Source: Peribacillus simplex (GTDB lineage: Bacteria > Bacillota > Bacilli > Bacillales > DSM-1321). Taken from it: a DNA stretch of 64,000 nucleotides. The notes beneath the pieces are model-generated. The model saw only the letters and a program-made list of their open reading frames with translations. It was not told the DNA's origin and searched no databases. Location of the stretch: NCBI RefSeq assembly GCF_001578185.1, contig NZ_CP011008.1:1206001-1270000 (forward strand), read 5' to 3'. A program made the translations under genes and the position numbers. This document shows, in pieces, positions 29,170 through 37,373 of this stretch; position 1 is the first letter of the stretch, and each line of letters opens with the position of its first letter.

Positions 29170-30045
29170 TTATCCATTTACAACGGTCCCGCCGTTTACA
29201 TGGATGACTTGTCCGCTGACATAAGATGAATCATCACTTGCCAAATATACATAGGCTGGTGCTAATTCCTCAGGCTGCCCTGCGCGACCCATTGGAGTAT
29301 CCTGACCGAATTTGGCAACATCCTCTTCACCGAATGAGGCAGGAATCAGTGGTGTCCAGATAGGGCCTGGCGCAACACCATTCACTCTGATGCCATCTTT
29401 AGAAATGGAGTTCGAAAGGGCTCTTGTAAATGCTAGAATTGCACCTTTCGTTGAAGAGTAATCGATTAGTTTTGGGTTTCCTTGATAAGCTGTGATAGAG
29501 GTTGTATTAATGATACTGCTTCCTTTATTAAGGTGCTTTAATGCAGCTTTTGTTAAGTGGAACATCGAGAAAATGTTAGTGCGGAACGTTTTTTCCAATT
29601 GTTCAGCAGAAATGTCAAGGATGCTTGTCTGCACATGCTGTTCTCCAGCGTTGTTGACTAGAATGTCCAAACCGCCGAATTCATCCACCGTTTTATTGAC
29701 GACATCCTGGCAGAAGGCTTCATCACCGATATCCCCGGAAATGAGTAAACATTTCTGTCCTTCTTTTTCAATCAATTCTTTTGTCGTTTTAGCATCCTCG
29801 TGTTCATCCAAGTATGCAACTGTCACATTTGCTCCTTCTTTAGCGTAATAAATGGCAACAGATTTACCTATTCCGCTGTCTCCTCCTGTTATGATTGCGG
29901 TTTTCCCTTTTAATTTACCGCTTCCTTTGTAGGCAGATTTAACTGAATCAGGGTTTGGTTCCATTTTTGTTTCCACTCCAGGCTGATGCTGTTGATGTTG
30001 AGGTGGAAATCCTTGTTTGTTTTGATTTTGGTTTTGACTAGTCAA
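29170..30045 (-). CDS. SDR family oxidoreductase (stress-type, YdaD/YhxC-like)
   Basis: The 291-residue NAD(P)-dependent short-chain dehydrogenase has a Gln/Asn/His-rich N-terminal extension of about 45 residues, the cofactor loop TGGDSGIGKS, NNAG, the catalytic Ser (NTTSITAYQG) and Tyr-x-x-x-Lys (YSSTK). The extension and the ending (YVSGQVIHVNGGTVVNG) are typical of the general-stress SDRs of Bacillus such as YdaD and YhxC. Substrate is unknown. Translation begins at TTG 30045, preceded by a strong GGAGG. A weak sigma-B-like pair (GTTTTG, GGAATA) lies upstream on the minus strand. Confidence 0.88.
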   Translation of the reverse strand: MTSQNQNQNKQGFPPQHQQHQPGVETKMEPNPDSVKSAYKGSGKLKGKTAIITGGDSGIGKSVAIYYAKEGANVTVAYLDEHEDAKTTKELIEKEGQKCLLISGDIGDEAFCQDVVNKTVDEFGGLDILVNNAGEQHVQTSILDISAEQLEKTFRTNIFSMFHLTKAALKHLNKGSSIINTTSITAYQGNPKLIDYSSTKGAILAFTRALSNSISKDGIRVNGVAPGPIWTPLIPASFGEEDVAKFGQDTPMGRAGQPEELAPAYVYLASDDSSYVSGQVIHVNGGTVVNG

Positions 30046-30257
30046 GATTAAAACGCCTCCTGTTTAAATATCTACACTATTTCTATTCCTTCTTTTTGGA
30101 AAAACAAAACATGTAAAAAATGGTTAAAATTGTCCTTGGGTATATTATTTAATGTTATAACTGAGGGGAACATGACTAGTCTTTCCATGTTCTATGAAGG
30201 AGATTCATTTGAGGGGAAAGAGGGTATTAACAAACAATAGAGGCAGCAGCTGCATAT

Positions 30258-30290
30258 AAAAAAAGGCCTACCTGAGCAGGCGAGGCCTTA
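30258..30290 (-). terminator. Terminator of yitK
   Basis: Minus-strand stem AAGGCCT / AGGCCTT with an internal GC-rich loop, followed by a run of seven T, three bases after the stop codon. Confidence 0.75.
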
Positions 30291-30293
30291 TTA

Positions 30294-30785
30294 CTACCGG
30301 TAATTTAAGAATTGTACATCAATGGACAGATCAGCGCCTCGTATCGCGGAAATAATTCCTTGCAGATCATCCCGGTTCTTGCCGGTAACCCGGATTTGAT
30401 CATCCTGGATTTGGCTTTTCACTTTAAGACCGCTATTTTTAATGATGGTATTGATCTTTTTTGCTTGTTCCTTATCGATGCCTTGAATTAACTTGGCCCG
30501 TTGTCGGACGGTTCCACCAGAAGCACCTTCTAGCTTACCATAGTCCAGATTCTTGATCGGTACGTCACGTTTAATGAGTTTACCAATGAGGACATCCTTC
30601 AACTGGTCAAGCTTATATTCATCGTCTGACACTAAAACCAGGTCTTCTTTTTCAATGGTGATACTGCTTATGCTGCCTTTAAAATCATAGCGGGTCTTTA
30701 TTTCCTTCATAGCCATGGTAACTGCATTCGTTACCTCTGAAAAGTCTACTTTCGAAACAATATCAAATGAATTTTCCTTTGCCAT
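30294..30785 (-). CDS. yitK: YajQ-family nucleotide-binding protein (UPF0234, YitK)
   Basis: The 163-residue protein has the two-ferredoxin-fold YajQ pattern: [16 protein letters not shown] at the start, [23 protein letters not shown] and a closing [17 protein letters not shown]. Members bind RNA, GTP or cyclic di-GMP depending on the organism; the role in Bacillus is not established. The start is the ATG 5 bases after GGAGGT; a GTG directly before it is not needed. B. subtilis has yitK in the same chromosomal neighbourhood as yitS-yitT. Confidence 0.92.
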   Translation of the reverse strand: MAKENSFDIVSKVDFSEVTNAVTMAMKEIKTRYDFKGSISSITIEKEDLVLVSDDEYKLDQLKDVLIGKLIKRDVPIKNLDYGKLEGASGGTVRQRAKLIQGIDKEQAKKINTIIKNSGLKVKSQIQDDQIRVTGKNRDDLQGIISAIRGADLSIDVQFLNYR

Positions 30786-30881
30786 CACTTACCTCCAGCA
30801 GGGTTTATTTCCTTTATTATAGAGAAAGTGTGATAGGAAGACAACTATATAAATCATATGGTAAAGCGGTGACAGCCTATT

Positions 30882-30909
30882 AAAAAAGCAAGGGGACTAG
30901 CCCCGCGCT
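30882..30909 (-). terminator. Terminator of the 43-residue gene
   Basis: On the minus strand AGCGCGGGG, a short loop and CCCCTTGCT are followed by TTTTTT, right after the stop codon of the small gene. This supports the idea that the small gene is real. Confidence 0.7.
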
Positions 30910-31041
30910 TCATTTATGGTCCGTTTTCTTCGAATAGGAATGCTTGCCTGCAGCGAGGTTTTCCTGAAATGCGCTATTTTTTTCAGCATTTATCGCTTGG
31001 TTATCTTTTGGCCTTTTATTGTTATCAGTTGTTTTTGACAA
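30910..31041 (-). CDS. Small hydrophilic protein of unknown function (43 aa)
   Basis: A reading frame of 43 residues starts at TTG (31041) eight bases after GGAAGGGAG and ends in front of a clear terminator. The product is very polar (Lys, Asn, Asp, Gln, Ser) with a central AINAEKNSAFQENLAAGKHS, resembling small spore or stress proteins in composition; I do not recognise the family. It lies downstream of yitS on the same strand. A 15-bp hairpin upstream pairs its ribosome site, so expression may depend on structure. Confidence 0.6.
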   Translation of the reverse strand: MSKTTDNNKRPKDNQAINAEKNSAFQENLAAGKHSYSKKTDHK

Positions 31042-31048
31042 AGTGAAA

Positions 31049-31102
31049 ACTCCCTTCCATTATCATGATCAATATATATTGTTCACAATAATGGAAGGGA
31101 GT
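31049..31102 (-). promoter_or_regulatory. Long hairpin that ends yitS and covers the next ribosome site
   Basis: Perfect 15-bp inverted repeat (ACTCCCTTCCATTAT / ATAATGGAAGGGAGT) with a 24-base AT-rich loop. On the minus strand the downstream arm contains the GGAAGGGAG ribosome site of the 43-residue gene and is followed by TTTTCACTTT. It can therefore act as terminator of yitS and as a translation mask. Confidence 0.7.
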
Positions 31103-31110
31103 ATGTATGT

Positions 31111-31977
31111 TTATGATTTCTCAGGGGTATCGTTTAAGAAGAAGAGGGCAATTGTACCAGGACCGGCATGTGCACCGATGACGGAGCCAATTGTATGGAT
31201 CATGAAATCGGTTGTCCCGAATTCATTTTGAATGGCTTCCTTCCATTCCAAGGCCGTTGCTTCATCATCACCATGACTGATGGCAATCGTTTGGGTTGTT
31301 AAATTTTTGCCTCTTTCATGCATTAATTCGATTACACGTTTAATCAATTTCTTTTTGCCGCGTATCTTTTCAAGCGGAACAAGCTTTCCGTCTTCAACAT
31401 GCAATAACGGTTTAATGTTTAATAAACCGCCTACAAGGGCAGAGGTCTTGGAGATGCGACCGCCACGCGCCAAATATTCAAGATTATCTACAGTGAATAG
31501 ATGCTCCATATGTCTGGTGCGTAATTCGATGTCAGCTAGGATTTCTTCTTTAGAGGCACCGTTTGCTGCTAGGTCGGCTGCTTTCTTTACAATTAAACCG
31601 ACTCCCATCGAAGCGCATTTGGTATTGACGATTTCTATGTCAAGATCAGGGTATTCTTCCTTCACCTGATTAAGAATCATCACTGCCGTTTGATAAGTTC
31701 CTGATAGCTCAGAGGAAAAGGCTATATATATTCCTTGTTTTTTCTCCTTAGCAAATTGTGTGAAGAGTTCTATAAAGTATTCTGGAGAAGCTTGCGATGT
31801 TTTCGGGGCTTTTCCCTCAATCATTGCCTGATAGACTTCGTGAGAATTAATAGTAAGTAAATCTTCATAATTTCTCCCATCAAGATGGACTTGTAAAGGG
31901 ATTAATGATACATTGTTTTCCTTATAGAAAGACAATGGCAAATCACATGCACTATCTGCAAGAATTGTGATAGCCAT
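31111..31977 (-). CDS. yitS: DegV-family fatty-acid-binding protein (YitS)
   Basis: The 288-residue protein is a DegV/FakB-type lipid-binding protein. The N-terminal ITILADSACDLP, the ligand loop (KTSQASPEYF), FSSELSGTYQTA and LEYLARGGRISK are all conserved positions contacting the fatty acid carboxylate and chain. FakB proteins present the fatty acid to the kinase FakA for phosphorylation; whether YitS does so is inference. It is divergently oriented to yitT, the same pairing as in B. subtilis. Confidence 0.9.
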   Translation of the reverse strand: MAITILADSACDLPLSFYKENNVSLIPLQVHLDGRNYEDLLTINSHEVYQAMIEGKAPKTSQASPEYFIELFTQFAKEKKQGIYIAFSSELSGTYQTAVMILNQVKEEYPDLDIEIVNTKCASMGVGLIVKKAADLAANGASKEEILADIELRTRHMEHLFTVDNLEYLARGGRISKTSALVGGLLNIKPLLHVEDGKLVPLEKIRGKKKLIKRVIELMHERGKNLTTQTIAISHGDDEATALEWKEAIQNEFGTTDFMIHTIGSVIGAHAGPGTIALFFLNDTPEKS

Positions 31978-32133
31978 AATACACCTGCTTTCTTTTTACA
32001 ATTTTTAGAAAATGAGTGACCACTCTACTTTTTAGTGTAGCACGTAACGGTAAAAATTCAATCTCTACGTAAATAGAATAAATAATTAAGGGTAAAAAGA
32101 TAATAGGATAAGGGTGAAATGGAGGTTTTTAGG

Positions 32134-32976
32134 ATGTACAGTGGTGAAATGAAGAAAATTATCATAGTTGTGGTCGGAGCATTACTAAATGCTATCGCGA
32201 TGAACTTTTTTCTAATACCGGCAAACGTATATGCAAGCGGCTTTACAGGAGTGGCTCAGCTACTATCGAGGATGATAGGTTCTTTTGCACCTTTTGATGT
32301 ATCGACAGGCATTCTATTGCTTTTATTGAACGTTCCAGTAACGATCATTGCTTGGCGAAAAGTTGGGAAGTCTTTTACCTTTTATAGTTTTCTCAGCGTT
32401 GTCTTGATGTCCTTTTTTATGGAAATCATTCCGATTACTCGCTGGTCACCTGACATATTATTGAATGCGGTGTTTGGCGGAGTCATAGCTGCAGTAGGTG
32501 TGGGAATCACCTTGAAGTACGGTGCATCGACTGGCGGAATGGACATTATCGCCATGCTTCTATCACGGAAGAAAGATAAACCTGTAGGTACTTATTTATT
32601 TCTGCTGAATGGCGTGATCATTGTTACGGCAGGCGCTGTTTATGGACCTGAAAAAGCTTTGTATACACTCGTTACCCTTTACACATCGACCCGTGTTGTT
32701 GACGCGATACATACTCGTCATGAAAAGCTTACAGCGATGATCATTACAAAGAAAAGCGAAGAACTTAAACAGGCAATCCACGCGCAGTTAGTCCGTGGAA
32801 TTACAAGGATTCCGGCAAAAGGGGCGTTTACTAACGAAAATAAGGAAATGTTATTGATTGTCATTACAAGGTATGAACTTTATGACCTTGAAAAGATCAT
32901 CAAGGAAGTGGATCCACACGCTTTCACAAACATAATGGAAACATCAGGCATCGTTGGTACCTTCCGCAGGGAATGA
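32134..32976 (+). CDS. yitT: YitT-family membrane protein (DUF161/DUF2179)
   Basis: The 280-residue protein has five to six hydrophobic helices in the first two thirds (ALLNAIAMNFFLIPANVYASG, TGILLLLLNVP, AVFGGVIAAVGVGITLKYGAS), then a soluble C-terminal domain with ITRIPAKGAFT and DPHAFTNI that belongs to DUF2179. This is the YitT/YqfU/YpjC architecture. Function is not known. The start at 32134 follows TGGAGG; an ATG at 32119 is part of that ribosome site. Confidence 0.9.
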   Translation: MYSGEMKKIIIVVVGALLNAIAMNFFLIPANVYASGFTGVAQLLSRMIGSFAPFDVSTGILLLLLNVPVTIIAWRKVGKSFTFYSFLSVVLMSFFMEIIPITRWSPDILLNAVFGGVIAAVGVGITLKYGASTGGMDIIAMLLSRKKDKPVGTYLFLLNGVIIVTAGAVYGPEKALYTLVTLYTSTRVVDAIHTRHEKLTAMIITKKSEELKQAIHAQLVRGITRIPAKGAFTNENKEMLLIVITRYELYDLEKIIKEVDPHAFTNIMETSGIVGTFRRE

Positions 32977-33108
32977 AATTAACAATTAAGGCCATTACAC
33001 TACTTTTACAAAAGGAAAGTTTTCGGCGTTTTAAGTTTATTGCGTGTACAAATCGGCTAAATTTTATATTGAAGCGCAAAATTAAAACCTTATGACGGAG
33101 TGATAAAA

Positions 33109-33239
33109 ATGGCTAACGTAGAAAAAATGAGAGACAAGAAGAAGGACGTAAAGGCGGGGAAGGACTATAAATCACTATGAGCCGGGAAATTGGACAAAAA
33201 GGCGGAAAGGAACAAAATAACAATTCACGTTTAACATAA
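33109..33239 (+). pseudogene. Decayed KGG-motif stress protein gene
   Basis: Two tiny frames overlap by ATGA: 23 codons (MANVEKMRDKKKDVKAGKDY...) preceded by GGAGTG, then 20 codons beginning at 33177 that read REIGQKGGKEQNNNS. The second part matches the usual C terminus of small KGG-repeat (YciG/Con-10-like) stress proteins, and the first resembles their N terminus. A single ancestral gene broken by a frameshift and internal losses explains both. Two coupled mini-genes are the alternative. Confidence 0.4.
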
Positions 33240-33240
33240 T

Positions 33241-33269
33241 GAAAGCCTCCAGGAATCCTGGAGGCTTTC
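33241..33269. terminator. Bidirectional terminator before the DUF3813 gene
   Basis: Perfect 13-bp stem GAAAGCCTCCAGG / CCTGGAGGCTTTC with a three-base loop between convergent genes. Confidence 0.75.
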
Positions 33270-33272
33270 ACT

Positions 33273-33464
33273 TTATTTCGAGTGGTTTTCCAGGTCATCC
33301 TGGAGTTCTCGCAGTTGTTCTTTTTCGGCCTCGGTCGTATTGGCAAAGGCCGATGAAAGAGCGTTTTTAGCGACATCCTCAGTCTTATGCTGGTCACCAT
33401 CATGCTCAGAGTGGAGAGCTTCTTCAACAAATTCTCTAGCTTTCTGGAATAATTTGTTTCCCAT
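33273..33464 (-). CDS. DUF3813 family protein
   Basis: A 63-residue helical, acidic protein (GNKLFQKAREFVEEALHS, then KNALSSAFANTTEAEKEQLRELQ) that fits the small DUF3813 family of Bacillaceae, function unknown. Its ATG shares a base with the TAA of the upstream small gene (TAATG), so the two are translated together. It ends next to a strong bidirectional hairpin. Confidence 0.8.
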   Translation of the reverse strand: MGNKLFQKAREFVEEALHSEHDGDQHKTEDVAKNALSSAFANTTEAEKEQLRELQDDLENHSK

Positions 33465-33616
33465 TAGAAGCCACCATAGCTTTGTTCAGACATAATTCTC
33501 AACCTGTCTTTTTCAGCTTCTTCAAACGTAGTGTGATAAGGGATTTTTTCGGCATGCCTGGCAACACTTTCTTTGCCCTGCTGTACAAATCGTTTAGATT
33601 TACTGCTTTTACCCAT
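33464..33616 (-). CDS. Small basic protein of unknown function (50 aa)
   Basis: A 50-residue frame begins at an ATG eight bases after GGAGG. It encodes a basic N terminus (GKSSKSKRFVQQGKES) and a C-terminal HTTFEEAEKDRLRIMSEQSYGGF. The stop overlaps the start of the DUF3813 gene, forming a two-gene unit. I do not recognise the family. The strong ribosome site and coupling argue that it is expressed. Confidence 0.75.
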   Translation of the reverse strand: MGKSSKSKRFVQQGKESVARHAEKIPYHTTFEEAEKDRLRIMSEQSYGGF

Positions 33617-33720
33617 ACTTATCTCCTCCGATTCTGAGCGTTGTCGACAACAGAAGGAAGCTGCTGTCCATATTAGTTTGAACTTGTAAGAGAGATATTA
33701 TGAAGGTAAAAAATGTCGTT

Positions 33721-34536
33721 TTACGGTTTTATATTGAATTTTTCTTCGAGGAAGACGGCTATGCCATCTTCTTCATTCGTCAATGTAGTTGTATTTGCTA
33801 CCGTTTTTACTGGTGAGATTGCATTCCCCATAGCAACCCCGGTTCCCGCGTAATCGAGCATTTCCAAATCATTATCTTCATCACCGAAAGCGATTATCCT
33901 GTTTTGAGGAATTTCCAGATAGTTGGATACCCGTTTTAGACCCACGGCTTTACTTAACCCGCTCTTAATGATTTCGATGATATGAAAAGGCTCTGCCCAG
34001 CGGCGATGATCGACCAATTCTGCATGGACATCGGATAAATGCTGGCGAATCTGGCCTACAAATTCACTATCTGTATGAATTAGCATCGAAGTTGGGGAAT
34101 CCTGAAGGAAATTGCGCAAGTCACCCGTCTTCATGTTGGGGTTTCCTACATTGAACATGTCCATCAACTTTTCATCATGATAATGGACATAAACGTCATC
34201 ACGGACTTCGGCGATGATGTTGTGATATTGAAAATGATCGCACGCTTCAACAATCTCTTTCGCAACATTTATATCCAATGGGGAGTGATACAGCCCCCAG
34301 CTTGTCAGCAATGGGTGATGGACGAAAGCGCCATTGAAATTAACGATGGGTGTAGTCAATCCCAATTCCCGGTAATAAAGTTCACTTGAGCGAAAGGGAC
34401 GACCGGTGGCGATCATAACTTCATGCCCATCTTTTTTTAGTTTCAGTAGTGTTTGTTTAGTCCTTGGAGAAATTGTTTTTTTATCTGTAAGTAAAGTACC
34501 ATCAAGATCCAAGACGATTAAATGTTTCTCAGTCAT
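33721..34536 (-). CDS. yitU: HAD-superfamily phosphatase YitU (Cof type)
   Basis: The 271-residue HAD hydrolase has motif I DLDGTLL (nucleophile and acid aspartates), motif II ATGRP, and motif IV GDEDNDLEML, with a C2B cap, the Cof subtype. B. subtilis YitU is reported to dephosphorylate 5-amino-6-(5-phosphoribitylamino)uracil in riboflavin synthesis, so that role is likely here (by orthology and synteny with yitV-yitW). The start at 34536 has a GAAGGTG ribosome site; the longer frame from 34617 lacks one. Confidence 0.88.
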   Translation of the reverse strand: MTEKHLIVLDLDGTLLTDKKTISPRTKQTLLKLKKDGHEVMIATGRPFRSSELYYRELGLTTPIVNFNGAFVHHPLLTSWGLYHSPLDINVAKEIVEACDHFQYHNIIAEVRDDVYVHYHDEKLMDMFNVGNPNMKTGDLRNFLQDSPTSMLIHTDSEFVGQIRQHLSDVHAELVDHRRWAEPFHIIEIIKSGLSKAVGLKRVSNYLEIPQNRIIAFGDEDNDLEMLDYAGTGVAMGNAISPVKTVANTTTLTNEEDGIAVFLEEKFNIKP

Positions 34537-34777
34537 GTAAACACCTTCTGTTCTTTTTATTTCATTATATGCGAATATTGTTAAGGCTATTTTAAAGTAA
34601 ATGTAAATCTTTTTCATTCTTTATGCATTCCTGTATGATATTACTATATGCAGGATTATAATACTTAAAGCGAAGTATAGGTTTAAAGGAATGGAATGAG
34701 GAAACCTAAGCCTTTTTGAGAAGGTAGTGAAACTTCTTTTAGGTAAAGATCGTAACAAAGCATCCGGAGGGGTTAAA

Positions 34778-35566
34778 TTGATAATAATTGAAAATGAGCA
34801 AATTGGACATATTCCTGTATTACACTTAAGTGAGCAAACCACTTTCCATCAGGAATTGCCGCTTATTATTTTTATACATGGTTATCAAAGTGCAAAGGAA
34901 CACAATCTTCACTATGCTTATTTATTGGCTGAGAAGGGGTTTCGTGTTCTTCTTCCCGATGTAATTCATCATGGGAAAAGGGGAGCTGGTTTGAGTGATT
35001 CTCAAATGATGCCCCGGTTTTGGGAAATGGTTTTACAAACCATCCAGGATATATCTTTGATGAAGGATGATTTATTATCCAGAAAATTAATTGATCCTGA
35101 CAGAATTGGTGTAGCGGGTACCTCCATGGGGGGAATAGTTACGAATGGGGCTCTGGCTGCTTATGAATGGATATCCGCCGGAGTAAGTTTAATGGGGAAC
35201 CCATCATATGTCGCGTATGCAGAGCTCCAAATGGAGGAGATTAAGAAAAGGAAAGCTAATTTCCCCGCTACTGATGAGGAAGTAGCCAAAGTGATTGAAC
35301 AGCTCAAGCCATATGATTTGAGTCTAAATCAAAATAAGCTTTCCAACCGCCCGCTTCTTTTTTGGCATGGAGCTAAGGATCCAGTTGTGCCTTATCAACA
35401 TGCATATCACTTTTATGAAGGGGTCAAAGCAGGGTATAATGATGCAAATGAAAGAATTGATTTTATCCTCGACCCTAATGCAGGACATAGGGTCAGTAGA
35501 GAAGGCGTGCTTATGACTGCAGACTGGTTCGCGAAATATTTGCTGCCAACAGTGCAAAAAGCTTAA
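34778..35566 (+). CDS. yitV: Alpha/beta hydrolase (esterase) YitV
   Basis: The 262-residue serine hydrolase of the prolyl-oligopeptidase/dienelactone-hydrolase type has an oxyanion segment FIHGYQS, nucleophile elbow GTSMGG, the catalytic aspartate in GAKDPVVP and histidine in NAGHRV. Substrate is unknown. Translation most likely begins at TTG 34778, which follows GGAGGGG; an ATG at 34727 would add 17 residues without a ribosome site. It is divergent from yitU, as in B. subtilis. Confidence 0.87.
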   Translation: MIIIENEQIGHIPVLHLSEQTTFHQELPLIIFIHGYQSAKEHNLHYAYLLAEKGFRVLLPDVIHHGKRGAGLSDSQMMPRFWEMVLQTIQDISLMKDDLLSRKLIDPDRIGVAGTSMGGIVTNGALAAYEWISAGVSLMGNPSYVAYAELQMEEIKKRKANFPATDEEVAKVIEQLKPYDLSLNQNKLSNRPLLFWHGAKDPVVPYQHAYHFYEGVKAGYNDANERIDFILDPNAGHRVSREGVLMTADWFAKYLLPTVQKA

Positions 35567-35672
35567 GTGCTCATTCAAAATCTGTTATGATTCTAATATG
35601 GAGATAGGTTAAGGTCCAAATGGACAACGACTATCTAAAACGGAAGAAATTTTCCATAAAGGAGTGATTGAA

Positions 35673-35981
35673 GTGGATCAAGATACAAAAGACATTATTT
35701 TTGGGGCTTTGGAGCAGGTAATTGACCCTGAGCTTGGTATAGATATCGTGAATTTAGGTTTGGTATATGATGTGGATATGGATGAGGAAGGTTTGACTAC
35801 AGTATCGATGACATTGACTTCAATGGGCTGTCCGCTTGCTGGGACGATTGTCGATCAAGTGAAATTGGTTCTGGAAGATATTCCAGAGGTCAAGGAAACG
35901 GATGTGAAGATCGTCTGGAGTCCGCCATGGTCGAAAGACATGATGTCCAGGTATGCTAAAATTGCATTAGGAATCAAATAA
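35673..35981 (+). CDS. yitW: DUF59/MIP18-family Fe-S assembly protein YitW
   Basis: The 102-residue single-domain protein contains QVIDPELGIDIVNLGLVY and the SMGCPLAG segment with the conserved reactive cysteine. These define the DUF59 (MIP18/SufT-like) family associated with iron-sulfur cluster maturation. The GTG at 35673 lies eight bases after AAAGGAG; another in-frame GTG at 35664 is inside that site. It is followed by a terminator. Confidence 0.9.
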   Translation: MDQDTKDIIFGALEQVIDPELGIDIVNLGLVYDVDMDEEGLTTVSMTLTSMGCPLAGTIVDQVKLVLEDIPEVKETDVKIVWSPPWSKDMMSRYAKIALGIK

Positions 35982-36005
35982 TGACCATGTTGTAATAGAA
36001 ATATA

Positions 36006-36067
36006 AAGCCAGTCAAAAAACAGTGAATCCATTCAATGGAGCCACTTTTTATGGTCTGGTTTTTTTC
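36006..36067 (+). terminator. Two-stem terminator of yitW
   Basis: Outer stem AAGCCAG / CTGGTTT encloses inner stems (AGTG / CACT, TCCAT / ATGGA) and runs into a T tract. Confidence 0.6.
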
Positions 36068-36093
36068 TAATACTTATGGCTAGGAGTGGTTAA

Positions 36094-37107
36094 TTGAACA
36101 GTCATATAAAAGATTCATTGGACAGGCCACTAAGGGATTTAAGAATTTCAGTCATAGATCGGTGTAACTTTCGCTGTCAGTATTGCATGCCAGCTGAAAT
36201 TTTTCATGAGAATTTTCAGTTCCTGCCTAAAAGTGAGCTTTTATCTTATGAGGAAATTGTAAGGCTTTCAAAGATATTTGCAAGCTTAGGAGTGAAAAAA
36301 CTAAGATTGACAGGCGGGGAACCATTACTCCGGAGAGATCTTGCCACACTGATTTCAGAGCTCATTAAAATTGAAGGTATTGAAGATATAGGATTGACCA
36401 CGAATGGTGTGTTCCTGAAAAAACATGCCGCGAATTTGAAGGCAGCTGGTTTACAGAGGGTGAATATCAGTTTAGACAGCCTTGATGATGAACTTTTTAA
36501 GAAGATGAACGGCAGAGATATCGGGATAAAGCCGGTTATTGAAGGCATAGCTGCTGCCAAAGAAGCAGGGCTTGGCGTTAAAGTGAATATGGTAGTGAAA
36601 AAAGAAGCCAATGAATCTCAAATCCTGCCGATGGCCCGTTTTTGTAAAGAAGAGGACGTCCAATTACGCTATATTGAATTCATGGATGTGGGACATACAA
36701 ATGGCTGGCAACTGAAGAATGTCATTACGAAAAAAGAACTCCTTGAGATGCTCCAAACCGAATTCGAGCTTGAACCGGTTGAAGAAGATTATTTCGGAGA
36801 AGTGGCAAAACGCTTTCGTTATAAGGGCACTACTGCAGAAGTGGGCTTCATAACATCCGTATCAGAGTCTTTTTGTTCCAGTTGTACACGTGCACGCCTT
36901 TCAGCTAATGGAAGTTTATATACATGCCTGTTCAATGGAAAGGGGCAAGACTTGAAGTCATTAATCCGTTCCGACATGACAGATGAAGAATTGACTGGAT
37001 TCATCATATCGCTTTGGAACCATAGGGACGACCGCTATTCAGATGAGCGTGAAGCCGGGACATTGAAGAAACATGCAAAAATCGAAATGTCATTCATTGG
37101 AGGGTAA
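36094..37107 (+). CDS. moaA: GTP 3',8-cyclase MoaA (molybdenum cofactor)
   Basis: MoaA catalyses the first step of molybdopterin synthesis with S-adenosylmethionine. The 337-residue protein has the radical SAM cysteines 24, 28 and 31 (CNFRCQYC), the GGEPLLR motif, a second Fe-S site near the C terminus ([18 protein letters not shown]) and the conserved terminal Gly-Gly. Start is TTG 36094 after TAGGAGTGG. No other moa/moe gene is adjacent, but an Fnr-type regulator follows on the opposite strand, suggesting a link to nitrate respiration (inference). Confidence 0.94.
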   Translation: MNSHIKDSLDRPLRDLRISVIDRCNFRCQYCMPAEIFHENFQFLPKSELLSYEEIVRLSKIFASLGVKKLRLTGGEPLLRRDLATLISELIKIEGIEDIGLTTNGVFLKKHAANLKAAGLQRVNISLDSLDDELFKKMNGRDIGIKPVIEGIAAAKEAGLGVKVNMVVKKEANESQILPMARFCKEEDVQLRYIEFMDVGHTNGWQLKNVITKKELLEMLQTEFELEPVEEDYFGEVAKRFRYKGTTAEVGFITSVSESFCSSCTRARLSANGSLYTCLFNGKGQDLKSLIRSDMTDEELTGFIISLWNHRDDRYSDEREAGTLKKHAKIEMSFIGG

Positions 37108-37144
37108 CAAAACAATAAGGACTTCCGTCTGAATGAATGTAAAA

Positions 37145-37179
37145 AAATGAAGGGATGGCACTATGCCATCCCTTCATTT
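37145..37179 (+). terminator. Terminator of moaA
   Basis: Near-perfect 15-bp stem (AAATGAAGGGATGGC / GCCATCCCTTCATTT) with a short loop, lying in the 266-base gap before fnr. The rest of that gap is AT-rich without recognisable features. Confidence 0.8.
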
Positions 37180-37373
37180 AATATGTATAGTCGATCTTAA
37201 AAGGATTTTTATGCTTATTTTATGCATTTTTAGATGATTGTGAAATTATTTTATTCGAATCCCATAATAATGAAAATAATTCAATGGTCCTAGGGATGAA
37301 TGAGCCTGAAAATTAATCCGATCATTTTAAGATCGTAAGGCATTATGTATTTCGCTGCTTATTATGGAAGGAT

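Noticed and set aside
30203-30256. Very short TTG-started frame after GAAGGAG upstream of yitK's terminator
   Set aside because: Only about 16 codons, no terminator on its strand and no similarity that I can recognise; chance is sufficient.
31280-31669. 129-codon open frame antisense to yitS
   Set aside because: It is opposite conserved DegV motifs and lacks a ribosome site; a shadow frame.
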